In this document: in pieces, positions 1 to 11,028 of the stretch
How the letters are laid out: each line of letters begins with the position of its first letter
Position numbering within the stretch: the stretch's first letter is position 1
Translations under genes and position numbers: made by a program
Notes under the pieces: model-generated
What the model was told of the DNA's origin: nothing
The model's database searches: none
The model's input: the letters and a program-made list of their open reading frames with translations, nothing else
Assembly (NCBI RefSeq): GCF_025024155.1
Contig: NW_026251739.1
Span: forward strand, 186,001-250,000
Length of the DNA stretch: 64,000 bases
Reading direction: 5' to 3'
Source of the DNA: Gamsiella multidivaricata
Lineage: Eukaryota; Mortierellomycota; Mortierellomycetes; Mortierellales; Mortierellaceae

Positions 1-2
1 CC

Positions 3-902
3 TCGCGTGGCTACTTCCTTCTGTCCGCCAACCCCGATCAGCCTGCCATTTCGCTGTGCAAGATTCCAAAGTCATCTACTGCACCTAGCTCCTCATCTTA
101 CACTACCGCCACCACTACCAGTCCGGCCTCGACAGCAGCAGCGAACCTGGACGCTGCCACGAAGGACCTTCAGAAACTGAATATCGATACTGCGGCCGCG
201 CCCTCAGCTCAGGATATCATTCGCAATGCCAGCAACACCTCAACACCCATCCCCACCACTGCTGGACCATACCCGACTACTACAACTACTACTGTTTCAG
301 GTTGTACATCCACAGTAGGCGCCACTAATCCAGCGGCCAACACGATCGACGCCAAGATGAGTTGGACATCGCTTGCACAGACGTTCTGCAAGGATTTGCC
401 CAGTCGCATTCAGACCGAGAACCCACAGACTCTTGACCACATGGTGTCTGTTGTCCTTCAGGGGGTTCCTCGTGAATATGCGTTCTGGATCAGTCAGCAA
501 CAGGCGCATCGTCTCCGGGATACGAGCGAATTGATTGACTCTATCAAATCAACGGAGCTGTATACCCTCGTCTCTTCAGCATTCCCAGCACCGGTCACAG
601 CTGACGGTCTCGATTTGAATTCGCAAGAGGCAAGGTTGGCAAGACAGCAGCACGAGGGAGCTCTGGTGTTTGGTACACTGTTCCTGATGAGTTCTCCGAG
701 CACGCTGTTCCTCACCTTGCCTGTTGAGGTATCGAAACAATTTGAGGAACTGCGAGGGGCGGCACTGGGCGACGAGGGACAGAAGCATGGTCAGCATCGT
801 GTTCTCAAGGAGGAAGTGGAGAGGATGCGCTCTGGGGTCGTCGAGCTCGTGAACAGCTTCTGTTGCTGTGGCACCAAGACCGTAGATATTGCTGAGAAGT
901 GA
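3..902 (+). CDS. Hypothetical protein, 3' end only (5' end outside the window)
   Basis: A reading frame is open from base 3 to the TGA at 900-902, giving about 299 residues without an in-frame start that must be the true one, so the gene begins left of the window. The first 120 residues are Ser/Thr/Ala-rich and look disordered. The part after the Met at 357 is mixed alpha-helical, ending in a Cys cluster (SFCCCGTK) near the C-terminus. I recognise no domain. It could be a scaffold or regulatory protein, but the sequence does not show this. Coding is supported by a frame open across 300 codons and by codon use like that of the recognised genes. Confidence 0.6.
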   Translation, partial: SRGYFLLSANPDQPAISLCKIPKSSTAPSSSSYTTATTTSPASTAAANLDAATKDLQKLNIDTAAAPSAQDIIRNASNTSTPIPTTAGPYPTTTTTTVSGCTSTVGATNPAANTIDAKMSWTSLAQTFCKDLPSRIQTENPQTLDHMVSVVLQGVPREYAFWISQQQAHRLRDTSELIDSIKSTELYTLVSSAFPAPVTADGLDLNSQEARLARQQHEGALVFGTLFLMSSPSTLFLTLPVEVSKQFEELRGAALGDEGQKHGQHRVLKEEVERMRSGVVELVNSFCCCGTKTVDIAEK

Positions 903-1411
903 AGTAGACCTATGGAATGAACTTCCTTTTGCCGCCTTACCTTTAGATGTAGACTAGACTATGCAGTGCTTTCCCAGATAAGCTGCTGCTTGTAATAATG
1001 TACCCCCCAACCTATCCTTCGCCCCAAAACAGCTATGATGTGTACAAGAGTCGACGTCGAACAAGAACATGCTTTTACAGACAAAGTACCCCAGGACGTT
1101 GCCCAATGCCTAATTTTACTAATTTGCTCTCTTTCTTTCTCTGCTTTCACTACAAAATGTCCCCCTGTCAGCCTTTGCGCTGCTTCTCAGCATAAACAAA
1201 AACAGTGCCGGGCTGCTCTTATGAAACAAAAAAGCCATGTCAAAGGAATACTTTGGTATATTAGTATTTTATTAGAATATGTACAGTATGCTCCTCTGAG
1301 AAGGCTTCGTTTCCGGATGTGCATGGCAAAGGCGCATTGAGAACAGGACTCTGAGAGACGCGAGGGGATTAAGAAAATGCACTGGAAAAAAAAAAGGAAC
1401 GCCGATCCCTC
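903..1411. other. Intergenic, tail to tail
   Basis: This is the gap between two convergent genes. On the minus strand an AATAAA polyadenylation signal lies at 1268-1273, about 140 bases past the stop codon of the acidic secreted protein gene. No further gene or RNA is seen. Confidence 0.5.
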
Positions 1412-2263
1412 TTAGGCTCTCCAGGACGCCGGGAAGAGGCGCCGGAACGGATTCGCGCCATTGCTCGTTCCTTGCTCTCGCAGTCCACCGTTTCTAAGCG
1501 AGTTTCGGGTCCGCACATGCTCTAGGTCCTCCACCCAGTCCATTATGTCGTCTAGTCCATTGACGTCCCTCTCCTCCTCCTCCTCCTCCTCCTCCTCCTC
1601 CTCCTCCTCCAGCCAGTCATCCAGGGCAGTCCATCGCTCTCTAGGACCATCCTCGGAAGCTGCGTTGTGTGCAGAACCGGGTCCCAACCGAGAGGTCTGC
1701 CCAAATCCGTGCCAGAGACTACCGTGTCCGTAACCATCATCATCACTGTCGCTGTCTTGGTCTTCTTCTTCCATGATGCCTTCACCAGGAGCGGTAGCAA
1801 CACCCTCAGCGAAGATTCCCTCGTCGCGGTCCTCGTCCTCGTCAAATAGATCCTGGGCGCGGTAGAGGGGTTCGATCACAATGGGCTCGACATCGTCCGA
1901 GTCCCGGTCCTCCTCCTCGTCTCCGAAATCCTCGTCGTCCGTGTCCTGTACCGGCTCTAAGTCATGGCTAGCATCGTCATCGCCGCCATCGCCGCCATCA
2001 CTGGTCTGCAGCCCTTTGTCTAGCGATGGTTGGGTCGTACCCGAGTAAGGTGTGTGGGGTGCACGACGCAGCCGTCCCTCGAGCTCGTTCCCGCCCGTTT
2101 GTGGGAATCGCTTTGTGAGACCGATGGGTCGAGCGTCGACCAAGGCGCCGGATGAGGGATAAAAGTCCGGGTTTTGTGAGGATGATGAGAGCACGGCGAG
2201 ACTGAGGAGGAAGAGGGCCACGAATGTCGTGGACTTTGGAAACGGTCGGTTGGTAGTGAGCAT
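1412..2263 (-). CDS. Secreted, highly acidic low-complexity protein
   Basis: A single-exon frame of 283 residues. The N-terminus is a typical secretion signal: short basic start, hydrophobic core at about residues 12-26, then a Ser-rich cleavage zone. Dibasic pairs follow at residues 51-52 (TKR) and 66-67 (LRR), which are possible Kex2-type processing sites. The centre is extremely rich in Asp and Glu, and near residues 215-230 a run of about 13 Glu is encoded by a tandem TCC/GGA trinucleotide repeat that probably varies in length. No enzymatic domain is seen. A secreted wall, calcium-binding or effector-like protein is conceivable, but this is inference. The minus-strand polyadenylation signal at 1268-1273 fits this gene. 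Confidence 0.62.
   Translation of the reverse strand: MLTTNRPFPKSTTFVALFLLSLAVLSSSSQNPDFYPSSGALVDARPIGLTKRFPQTGGNELEGRLRRAPHTPYSGTTQPSLDKGLQTSDGGDGGDDDASHDLEPVQDTDDEDFGDEEEDRDSDDVEPIVIEPLYRAQDLFDEDEDRDEGIFAEGVATAPGEGIMEEEDQDSDSDDDGYGHGSLWHGFGQTSRLGPGSAHNAASEDGPRERWTALDDWLEEEEEEEEEEEEERDVNGLDDIMDWVEDLEHVRTRNSLRNGGLREQGTSNGANPFRRLFPASWRA
1564..1610. repeat. TCC trinucleotide microsatellite inside a coding sequence
   Basis: A nearly pure TCC run (GGA/GAG on the coding minus strand) encodes the poly-Glu tract of the acidic secreted protein. Changes of one unit keep the frame, so length alleles would add or remove one Glu. Confidence 0.85.
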
Positions 2264-3497
2264 TTTTTAGGGTGTGCTTCTCTGGCTGGCACAAGTGAAG
2301 GTGCGCTGCTTGGGATGTGTGCTGAACTGGGTAGAAGATGGAAGCGAAGGAAGAAAGAAAGAAAGAAAGAAAGGACGAGAGAGAAGAGGTGGGTGAAGAT
2401 GAGAGAAGGTGGAGGTGGGGGGGGGGGGGTCCTATAAAGTGAGCAGAAGTGGAGGGAAAAAGTTTTGAGGATCGTTTTAGACTATATCTGTCAGCATGTG
2501 TGAGAGAGAGCGGTCTGTGGGGGGAGGAAAAAGGGAAGACCGAGAACCTAAACTGAAAAACACCAGACACGCACCAGAGCCCGCAGGTGAACGCCCAAAG
2601 TGCGCAGGCGCAAAGACCTGGCCCCCCACCCCGTGTTTTTAGCAGGAGCTTTGACCTATCCTTCTTGCTCTTGTTACTGCTTCGCTGGCAAGGGTAGGGA
2701 TGGAGAATGAGGGGTTGAGAGACATCGTCTTCGACCAAGTCGTGAGCTAATTGAGGAGCAAAAGCATTGTTCTTCAATACCTTGAGGACGATGCGATGCT
2801 CGAAGGATAAAGAATGTTGACCGCAGTAATTGCAACGGTATAGCAGTTGGTACCAAATAGATGAACTGCAAAAAGCGAGATTGTTCTCATACCCTGCCAT
2901 GTCCTGATGTGAATTAACAACTGGTGTGTGCGCCCTCTGGACGCCAAGATATGGACAGCCGAAAGGCCAGTCGCCAAACAGGACGGCCCGATTGAGAAGA
3001 CATACATGGGAGTTATAGAACATATGTAGGATAGACTACAGCGACAGTATAAAGCAATTTTGATGTGGGCGTGATACTGCATTTCCGCTTAACCACCAGG
3101 ATGGGCCAAATGATGCTCTGAACCCGGAGTATAGTCCATTCGCCTTCAGGTCTATCCTTGGATAGGGATGAGTGTCGATAGAGTAATGGAATATCCACAT
3201 GCGCATGATGGACGAGCAAAAATTGTCTCGTACGATACATATCCTGGTACCTGAGAGCATTTTACACAAGAAAAAAAAAACAGCCCAGAACCTACGTTGG
3301 TTGGCCCATTTAGAAACACAACCCAGCTGCAAGTCTCCCTAAAGAGAACCCGCGGACACCCTCTGTCTCTGCGTTTGAAGAATAGGTCTCCAGAATACTC
3401 AGTCTCCTGCAGTGTTTCGGTACCAGAATAATATTCTCAAGTTAAAACGAGACATGTATCACCGTAAGACCAGAAGCAGGCCGTTAAGCTCTTTTAT
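2264..3497. other. Upstream region of the acidic protein gene; simple repeats
   Basis: Contains a GAAA microsatellite (about 2350-2373) and a run of 13 G at 2417-2429, both just upstream of the minus-strand gene. The rest has only short frames with no recognisable product. Confidence 0.4.
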
Positions 3498-3498
3498 T
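3493..3498 (-). terminator. Polyadenylation signal AATAAA overlapping the stop region
   Basis: On the minus strand the stop TAA (3500-3498) runs directly into AATAAA (3498-3493), so the signal starts on the last base of the stop codon. A cleavage site 10-30 bases further would leave an unusually short 3' UTR. Confidence 0.45.
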
Positions 3499-6026
3499 TA
3501 TAGGCTTGCTCCGTAGCACGCCAAATCCACCAGAGTAGCAGATGAATTGGCCATGGAAAACGTGCTCGAGGTCGTTGATCCCGCAGGGGACAGACATGCG
3601 TCTCTGGACGGTATCTCATTCCCCCCATACCAGTCCGTCCCCAACGACATCGGTGTCGCTCCACAGTCCTCTTTCCTGAGGCCCACAATCCGATCACGCT
3701 GTCGTCGCGACAGGTTGAGTCGCCCTCGGTTCCTCGGTCGCAGCCGAATCGTCTGGTCGAAAAGACCGCTGCGGCAATAGTCGCGGTATGATTTTGAACC
3801 GTATTCTGACCGCAACCTCTCCAGGCCATCATAACTCGCCACATCCTGCTGCTGCTGTTGCTCCAAAGTCGCCCCAACATCACAACCGGGAACGGCAAAT
3901 ACTCTCTCTACATCCTCCATAGCTTTGACAGCCCGTTGCCTCGACATGCCCGCCAGCGAGGGAATGACAAATACAGTCGCGAGCACAAACGCGACGCTCC
4001 AGAACAGCATCAGTACCAGGCACACGTAGACGTTGAATATATTGGTAACAGCGACATGACCCTCCGAGGACATCTGGATATCCTCCTCTTCCAGGTGTGG
4101 GTCCTGACCCGATTCCATGAGACGCGGTGTTGGCCATGTGGCGGGCATCGTGAATCGGCGCTGCCGCCGTCCATCGAACATCATTGTGGAGGTGGCTGTG
4201 ATGCTGCTCCGCTGACCATCGTAGCCGATGCTTCCAGACTTTGTTACAGGCAAAATATCGACATCCAGCTCCCCGTTTGGCATATCCCGCTCTTCATCCT
4301 TTAGGCCTGAAAAGTACTCAACGCATGTGTCGAGGGAGCGATTGGACGAGGAGGAGATCCTGTAATTGTTATTTAGGGTATATGAGGACCCAGAGCTCCG
4401 CTGGCTGATGCTTTTGTCGAGCTGGGTCATGTCATCCTCTTCGCCTTCGTCACCTTCTTCACCGTGTGCGTACTCCAGATTCCGGGCCTCAAGCTCCAGA
4501 CTCATAGCTGTTAGCTTCTCCAGTGTCTCAAAATACGTCGACAAATCCCTCGCCGATGGTCGACTTTCCAACGGAAGCCCAAACCTCGACTCGAAGCCGA
4601 CGTCGTCTGAATCCCTCTTCAACATGCTGGGATCTTCAAACGAGCCGTATGGATTTCCTCGCAGCGTCGTCAAGGAGCTGCTGGCGATATCGCTGCTCTC
4701 CCAGAACGTTGTATCATCCCAATCCTCTAACTCTCCCGAGATCTCGTCCTCCTCGTAGCGAGTCGCAGCATCGGATGACATAGACGGTCGAGCTGTGTCC
4801 ATGGACTGTCTTGACGGATGCGTGTTCTCATCGTGTTCACTCTCCAATCCTTGCAATCGCATTGACCTCTCCAGCTTCATCTGCATCCAGTTCTGGTGTG
4901 TTGCCACAGCCATGAGATCTCGTGTAAGGCCATCGATCGTTTCGACAGTTCTATCCAACTCCGTATCCATGAGCTGAATGACCTCCTGCAATTGTTCTGC
5001 GTGCTCCATCTCGATCATATCTGCCCGCATGGATGGAAAGCTGGCGCATCGCCTGAGTCCTCTGTTGATTAGGGGGCGCAGCGAGCGCCCATAGGTCTCG
5101 GAATACTCCAAAGTGTCCTCAGCGTCGGGAACAAGAGTTGCCAGGGACTCCGCTGTAGTCCATGCAGGTGTCTCCAAAGACTCCTGCTCCGTAATAAAAG
5201 TTTCCTCCTGTACATACTCTGTACATAAAATTGGCTCGTCCTCCTGTTCACATAAATGCTGGTTGAGGTCGTTCGGATCACCGAAATCTGGTTGACAGCT
5301 CTGGAGCTCTAGGAATAAACTCCTCCGCTTTGAGACACCCTTGTCACTGTAGCTCCGGGTTCTGCTCACTCGACTGTCCCATCTCCTCGTATCTCTGTCG
5401 TCGATTGGATCCAAATGATTCATTTCGTCTGCGACATCGCCATCACCTTCACTCCGGGTCTCCTCTGAGCTCTCAGATTCGGCATACATCAAGGGCGTTA
5501 CTATGGCCGGCACTGACGATGTTGCTGTCGCTCCTGCTCCCGACGACTCTGTGCCAACAGCTGTAGATGCGTCCACGATTAAATGTGTGAGCAGAGAACA
5601 AATCCTGTCGAATGCCGCATTAGATTCCTTCTCTGACGGGCTGTTGAGGGTTGCCTTGACGGGCCTCCTGCTGTGGTCGCCCAAGTGGAGAGACTGCCAA
5701 CTGCTCTTATGGGAGAGATTCGGCTGATATGTGGATACGAACGAATTAGGCCGAGAGCAGTATCCATCGTACTCTGCAGACTCTCGACTATTCTTGGAAC
5801 GGTATTTCGAGTGCTGGTGGTCTGATGACGACGTTTGTTGGCTGTGCCGAGAACCGCTGGTTGAACTGCATGAAAGGCGAGTTGAACGAGTGTCTGATAG
5901 AGGTGTAACTGGTGCTTCACTGAAGTCGTTTTCCTCCATGGTAAAACTGGTCGATAGGAAGGAGTGTGGTCTCGTTCGTGCCGTATGATGCTCCTGCGTA
6001 ATATAGTCGTCCCCGTGGTCCTCCAT
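3498..6026 (-). CDS. Large acidic, Ser-rich single-pass membrane protein, unknown function
   Basis: An uninterrupted frame of 842 residues, the longest in the window. The first 650 residues are mostly disordered, Ser/Asp/Glu-rich, with a helical coiled-coil-like stretch around residues 335-390 (QLQEVIQLMDTELDRTVET). One strongly hydrophobic segment at about residues 662-690 (VCLVLMLFWSVAFVLATVF) is the only membrane span, followed by a basic 150-residue tail with a Gln run. There is no signal peptide, so a cytosolic N-terminus with a C-terminal membrane anchor and tail is likely. No known family is recognised. The start was chosen as the first Met of the frame; a downstream Met at residue 30 is also possible. 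The stop codon overlaps an AATAAA motif. Confidence 0.7.
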   Translation of the reverse strand: MEDHGDDYITQEHHTARTRPHSFLSTSFTMEENDFSEAPVTPLSDTRSTRLSCSSTSGSRHSQQTSSSDHQHSKYRSKNSRESAEYDGYCSRPNSFVSTYQPNLSHKSSWQSLHLGDHSRRPVKATLNSPSEKESNAAFDRICSLLTHLIVDASTAVGTESSGAGATATSSVPAIVTPLMYAESESSEETRSEGDGDVADEMNHLDPIDDRDTRRWDSRVSRTRSYSDKGVSKRRSLFLELQSCQPDFGDPNDLNQHLCEQEDEPILCTEYVQEETFITEQESLETPAWTTAESLATLVPDAEDTLEYSETYGRSLRPLINRGLRRCASFPSMRADMIEMEHAEQLQEVIQLMDTELDRTVETIDGLTRDLMAVATHQNWMQMKLERSMRLQGLESEHDENTHPSRQSMDTARPSMSSDAATRYEEDEISGELEDWDDTTFWESSDIASSSLTTLRGNPYGSFEDPSMLKRDSDDVGFESRFGLPLESRPSARDLSTYFETLEKLTAMSLELEARNLEYAHGEEGDEGEEDDMTQLDKSISQRSSGSSYTLNNNYRISSSSNRSLDTCVEYFSGLKDEERDMPNGELDVDILPVTKSGSIGYDGQRSSITATSTMMFDGRRQRRFTMPATWPTPRLMESGQDPHLEEEDIQMSSEGHVAVTNIFNVYVCLVLMLFWSVAFVLATVFVIPSLAGMSRQRAVKAMEDVERVFAVPGCDVGATLEQQQQQDVASYDGLERLRSEYGSKSYRDYCRSGLFDQTIRLRPRNRGRLNLSRRQRDRIVGLRKEDCGATPMSLGTDWYGGNEIPSRDACLSPAGSTTSSTFSMANSSATLVDLACYGASL

Positions 6027-7177
6027 GCTCTTGGCATCCGGCCGTGGCCGAGCGAAAGTATCAATCTTATTTTGGACTCTAATAGGGGGAAGCGCACAGA
6101 GCGACGGTTGTTGGTTCGAAGGAAGAGAGGATGGAGCGAGGTGTTAGCAGTCGGGTGAGAGAAGGAGAGACTGAAAATAAAGGGAGAGAGTAAGGTGGAA
6201 TCAATTACTGTTTCCTTACTTTTTGGCCATCTCATTCATCGTTCTGTGATAAAGAAAGGGTTCGTTTGAAAGAAAGGTGTGAAGGAAGGGTTGGAAGGGG
6301 TGCGGTGCAGTGTGGTGGGGTGAGGTGCGGTGCAGTGTGATGGCGAGAGGTGCGGTGCGATGGAGTACAGTGTGGACAAAATGGATATTTTGTTGGATGT
6401 GGAATAAAGAGAGAAGGAAATCGTCGTCGTCATGGAGTGCTAAAGATATCGTACGGTGGGGAGAGAAGTAGCGGGAAGCGAGGCGAAATTAGTTTTACAT
6501 TGCAGCGCATATTGCCCCGCTGTCAAAGGCAAATAAGATTCGATGCAATAACGCAACATTTGGTCCATGATGCTACGATGCTACATATGATACTACTACC
6601 GGTCTAAATGGCCCGATGGGAGTAAACATACAGAGCAAGCCTGTTGATGGTGTACAAATAACCCTAGTAGACTCAAGACAACCAACTACGGCTAACCTAT
6701 GACATGCTACAAGAACGTGCGCCGAGGCAGCGATGGTTAGAAGGAGGGGCGGGATCTCCTTGAAATAGACGCGGTTTAATTCTCTGTGGGCTCTTACACA
6801 GGCATATGGGCGTTCCATACAGAGGACCCTCAGTGGAAGGAACCACTCCCTGGCCTATGCCCTTGAAACGCGTGCAACAGCTTTGACTGGCCGTCGTCCT
6901 GAGCCCTACTTTGGGACATCTAGCATGTGTGCACGGCCATCTGGGAGGACAGCAGGGGAAGATAGTCTAATGGGCCATTGCAAAAAGAAGACTGCCACCT
7001 CTCCCATTCAAGGTAGCCAATCATATCTCTTGGACACCGTATTCAGTTACGCGTCTTGTAGTGCAACCAACCACCTCTCCATCCTTTCTCTCACTCGTCA
7101 ACATGGTTTCTGAATCATTTATTTCACAGGATTACGTAGTACTTGGCCTGCGCCCTGCTGCCCGAGCGACAGTTGGT
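6027..7177. other. Intergenic, upstream of the membrane protein gene
   Basis: Holds the likely 5' leader and promoter of the 842-aa gene. It includes an imperfect GGTGCGGTGCAGTGTG-type repeat at about 6296-6362. No further gene is supported. Confidence 0.4.
6296..6362. repeat. Imperfect short tandem repeat (GGTGCGGTGC units)
   Basis: Three spaced copies of a GAGGTGCGGTGCAGTG-like word lie about 270-340 bases upstream of the minus-strand start at 6026, in its promoter region. Confidence 0.6.
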
Positions 7178-7463
7178 TTACAGAACCAGCTCCATCTCGA
7201 TAGCCTCGTTCAAACCGCCCATGGCATCCCTACACTGCTCGTCCTCGTCCGAATGGACTGGGATGATGATCTGGTCCACCACTACCTTTTGAGTAGTTTT
7301 ACAAATCAGGTTCTCGAGGGATTGCTTGAATATCAACATGTACTTGCTATGAGCTGTCTTTGCAGCATAAACGAAGTGGCCCCCCTGCCACCGAATTCAG
7401 ATAGGTCGCCATGATAACCAGACCATCAGATCGTATGCGCGCGTTAGAGCTTTTTGTGTCCAT
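7178..7463 (-). pseudogene. Small protein gene with a one-base frameshift, family not recognised
   Basis: Reading the minus strand from the ATG at 7463, a coding-like frame runs through residues such as SDGLVIMATYLNSVAGG. A run of six C (plus strand 7380-7385) then shifts it, and a second frame continues with HFVYAAKTAHSKYMLIFKQS and ends EAIEMELVL at the TAA 7178-7180. The whole span is 286 bases, one more than 95 codons, as expected for a single inserted G. Restored length would be about 94 residues. The profile (alternating hydrophobic strands, acidic C-terminus) suggests a compact alpha/beta domain, but I cannot name it. The shift may be a true mutation or a homopolymer sequencing error. 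The gene is divergent from LYC1 with start codons only 162 bases apart, so they may share a promoter. Confidence 0.5.
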
Positions 7464-7556
7464 TCCTGTAGCTTTTTTTTTTCTTTTTTCTTTTTTCTTT
7501 TTCTTTTTCGTTGTGGAAAAAAGTTCACGCTTTTGCTGCGGTGATCATTCAAAATG

Positions 7557-7562
7557 TATAAA
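7557..7562 (+). promoter_or_regulatory. TATA box of the LYC1-like gene
   Basis: TATAAA in the context GTATAAAAGCG, 64 bases upstream of the ATG at 7626. Confidence 0.55.
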
Positions 7563-7625
7563 AGCGTTTGAGGGGGGACAATCTTTTTCATTTCTTCTCA
7601 CCAATCTGTATTTATTTTTCCCACC

Positions 7626-9218
7626 ATGACCGCACAAGAAACCAAACATGTTCCCAACAAGCCCAAGGGCCCTGCACCCTACCGCCACGAAGATCTCATC
7701 CTCGTTCGCGCGGCCGTTCCAGAGATCATTCAGCGAACCTGGACCAACAACATGGAGCAGTGGGCCAAACGTGTTCCCTTGCAGCAGTACCATGCCCGCG
7801 AAAAACATCTCGCCAGCACGGCCTTCTCAAGCGACAATCGTCTCATCACCTGGGTTCTTGTACCGAAACCCGATGTAGATGTGACAGAGGAGTATAAACA
7901 GTCGACGGCCGATGCAAAGTCAGCAGCAGAGGGCGTCCGCGGTGGATTCAATCCTCATGACATCTCGGAGGAGAATCTAGAGCGCATTTTGGGCGCAGTG
8001 GAGACGTATGAGCGACCCGGTATTGTGGCCACTTCTGCTGCTGGCGATACCTCTAATGAGGGATTGAAGGACGTGAGCTCAGTGAGTGTGGCATCCGTCT
8101 ATGCGCCGTCCAAGTACCGCAACCATGGCTATGGTAAACTCATGATGAAGTAAGAAACACATCTTGCTCAAATATGGCAACCATGTCGATTTTTCTGAGA
8201 ACTCTTCCATTGCATCCAAATGCTGTGCACTATTGGAGCCATTGGACTTTATGGATAGGCGCGGCTTTCTAAATACCCTAGAAACCCTGTTTCTATCCTA
8301 TACCCTATAGACTTCTGTGGAAGGAGATCGAAGGCATGGACGCGTCTTTCTCATTCCTGTACTCGGACCTGGGCGCACAGTTCTATACCAACTTTGGTTG
8401 GACCGCCAGGACCTCGACTGAAATCGTCATCCCATCATCCATGACACTCCCCTCTGCTCCTGCTGAGGATTCCACGACCGATAAGAGAGCCGCGAGGGCA
8501 TCAGCAAAACCGGTTCCCCTCGAGGCGGTCGCAGATGATACCTCGCTTAAGGCTCTGGTTGATCACGACGCCCAGCTGCTGCGGAAAACTTTGATCCAGA
8601 AACTCCAAAACAACACTAGTAACACCACCTTTGTCGCTGTTACCCCGGAGATCCGTTGCTTCCAATGGTTCTACGCCCGTGCCTGGTTCAATGCCACCAA
8701 CGTCTGGAAATTTGATGCGACTCAGATCAAGGATGATTTGAACTATGGTGTTCGCGTTCCAGGAACTGAGGATCAGTTTGTGTTGTGGCATCACGACTTT
8801 ACGGACGACAACCTGTTTATCCTCCGCTGGCGCATTGATTCGACATCTTCGACAGAGGAGTCCGATGCCATTGCCCTGGCTTTCGTCAAGGCTGCTCAGG
8901 AAGAGGCTAAGAAGTGGAAGCTGTCCAAGGTTGTGTACTGGAATGGCGACGTCTCGCTGGCCAAGCTGCTCGGTCTCGAGATCAAGCACCGTAATCACTC
9001 GATCCCCAGCTTGGGCCTAGTGAACTCTTCACAGGACGAAAGCAATGTCGAATGGATCTTAAACGAGAAGTATTCCTGGTAAGTTATCTACTGCTTTCAT
9101 GTCGCTCGCTCAAATACCGCAAGGCATGCCATGGATGCCCCTCTGATCCCGTATGTCTTTCTCTTGCACGGCTCCTGTACCCCTTCGCATCTCGATATCC
9201 ATGTCCTTTAGGTGTTGA
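7626..9218 (+). CDS. LYC1: LYC1-like N-acetyltransferase (GNAT fold), three exons
   Basis: Resembles the fungal LYC1 family, whose Yarrowia member acetylates the N6 amino group of lysine with acetyl-CoA as the first step of lysine catabolism. Exons are 7626-8149, 8311-9078 and 9212-9218, giving 432 residues, about the usual family length. Exon 1 carries the GNAT acetyl-CoA-binding stretch YAPSKYRNHGYGKLMMK (about residues 158-174), continued across the first intron by LLWKEIEGMDASF. The C-terminal half has the family-specific region with CFQWFYARAWF. The last intron (GTAAGT...TTTAG) is inferred because splicing turns NEKYSW-stop into NEKYSWC-stop; if it is retained the protein ends one residue earlier at 9082. 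Substrate identity is inference from the family. Confidence 0.8.
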
Positions 9219-9417
9219 GCGATGGCCAATCCTCCTGATTGTGTCCTACCAGATCAACACCGAAACACTGAATAGACCATTTAAAAGAAAACAATTAAAA
9301 CAATCTACTATTTATTTAATCTGTATTGTAGCACTGGGATGGATGTAACTAAAAGAAGATGTGACAAAGACATTGGGTTGTATGCACAAGTCGATCCTTC
9401 GTTGCCTGCGATGTCCC

Positions 9418-11028
<1,611 letters not shown>

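Noticed and set aside
2430..2440. TATAAAG near 2434 as promoter of the acidic protein gene
   Set aside because: It lies on the plus strand, while the gene is on the minus strand.
2290..3023. 341-codon minus-strand frame over the acidic gene's 5' region
   Set aside because: Overlaps the signal-peptide gene in another frame; composition is that of promoter sequence, with no domain.
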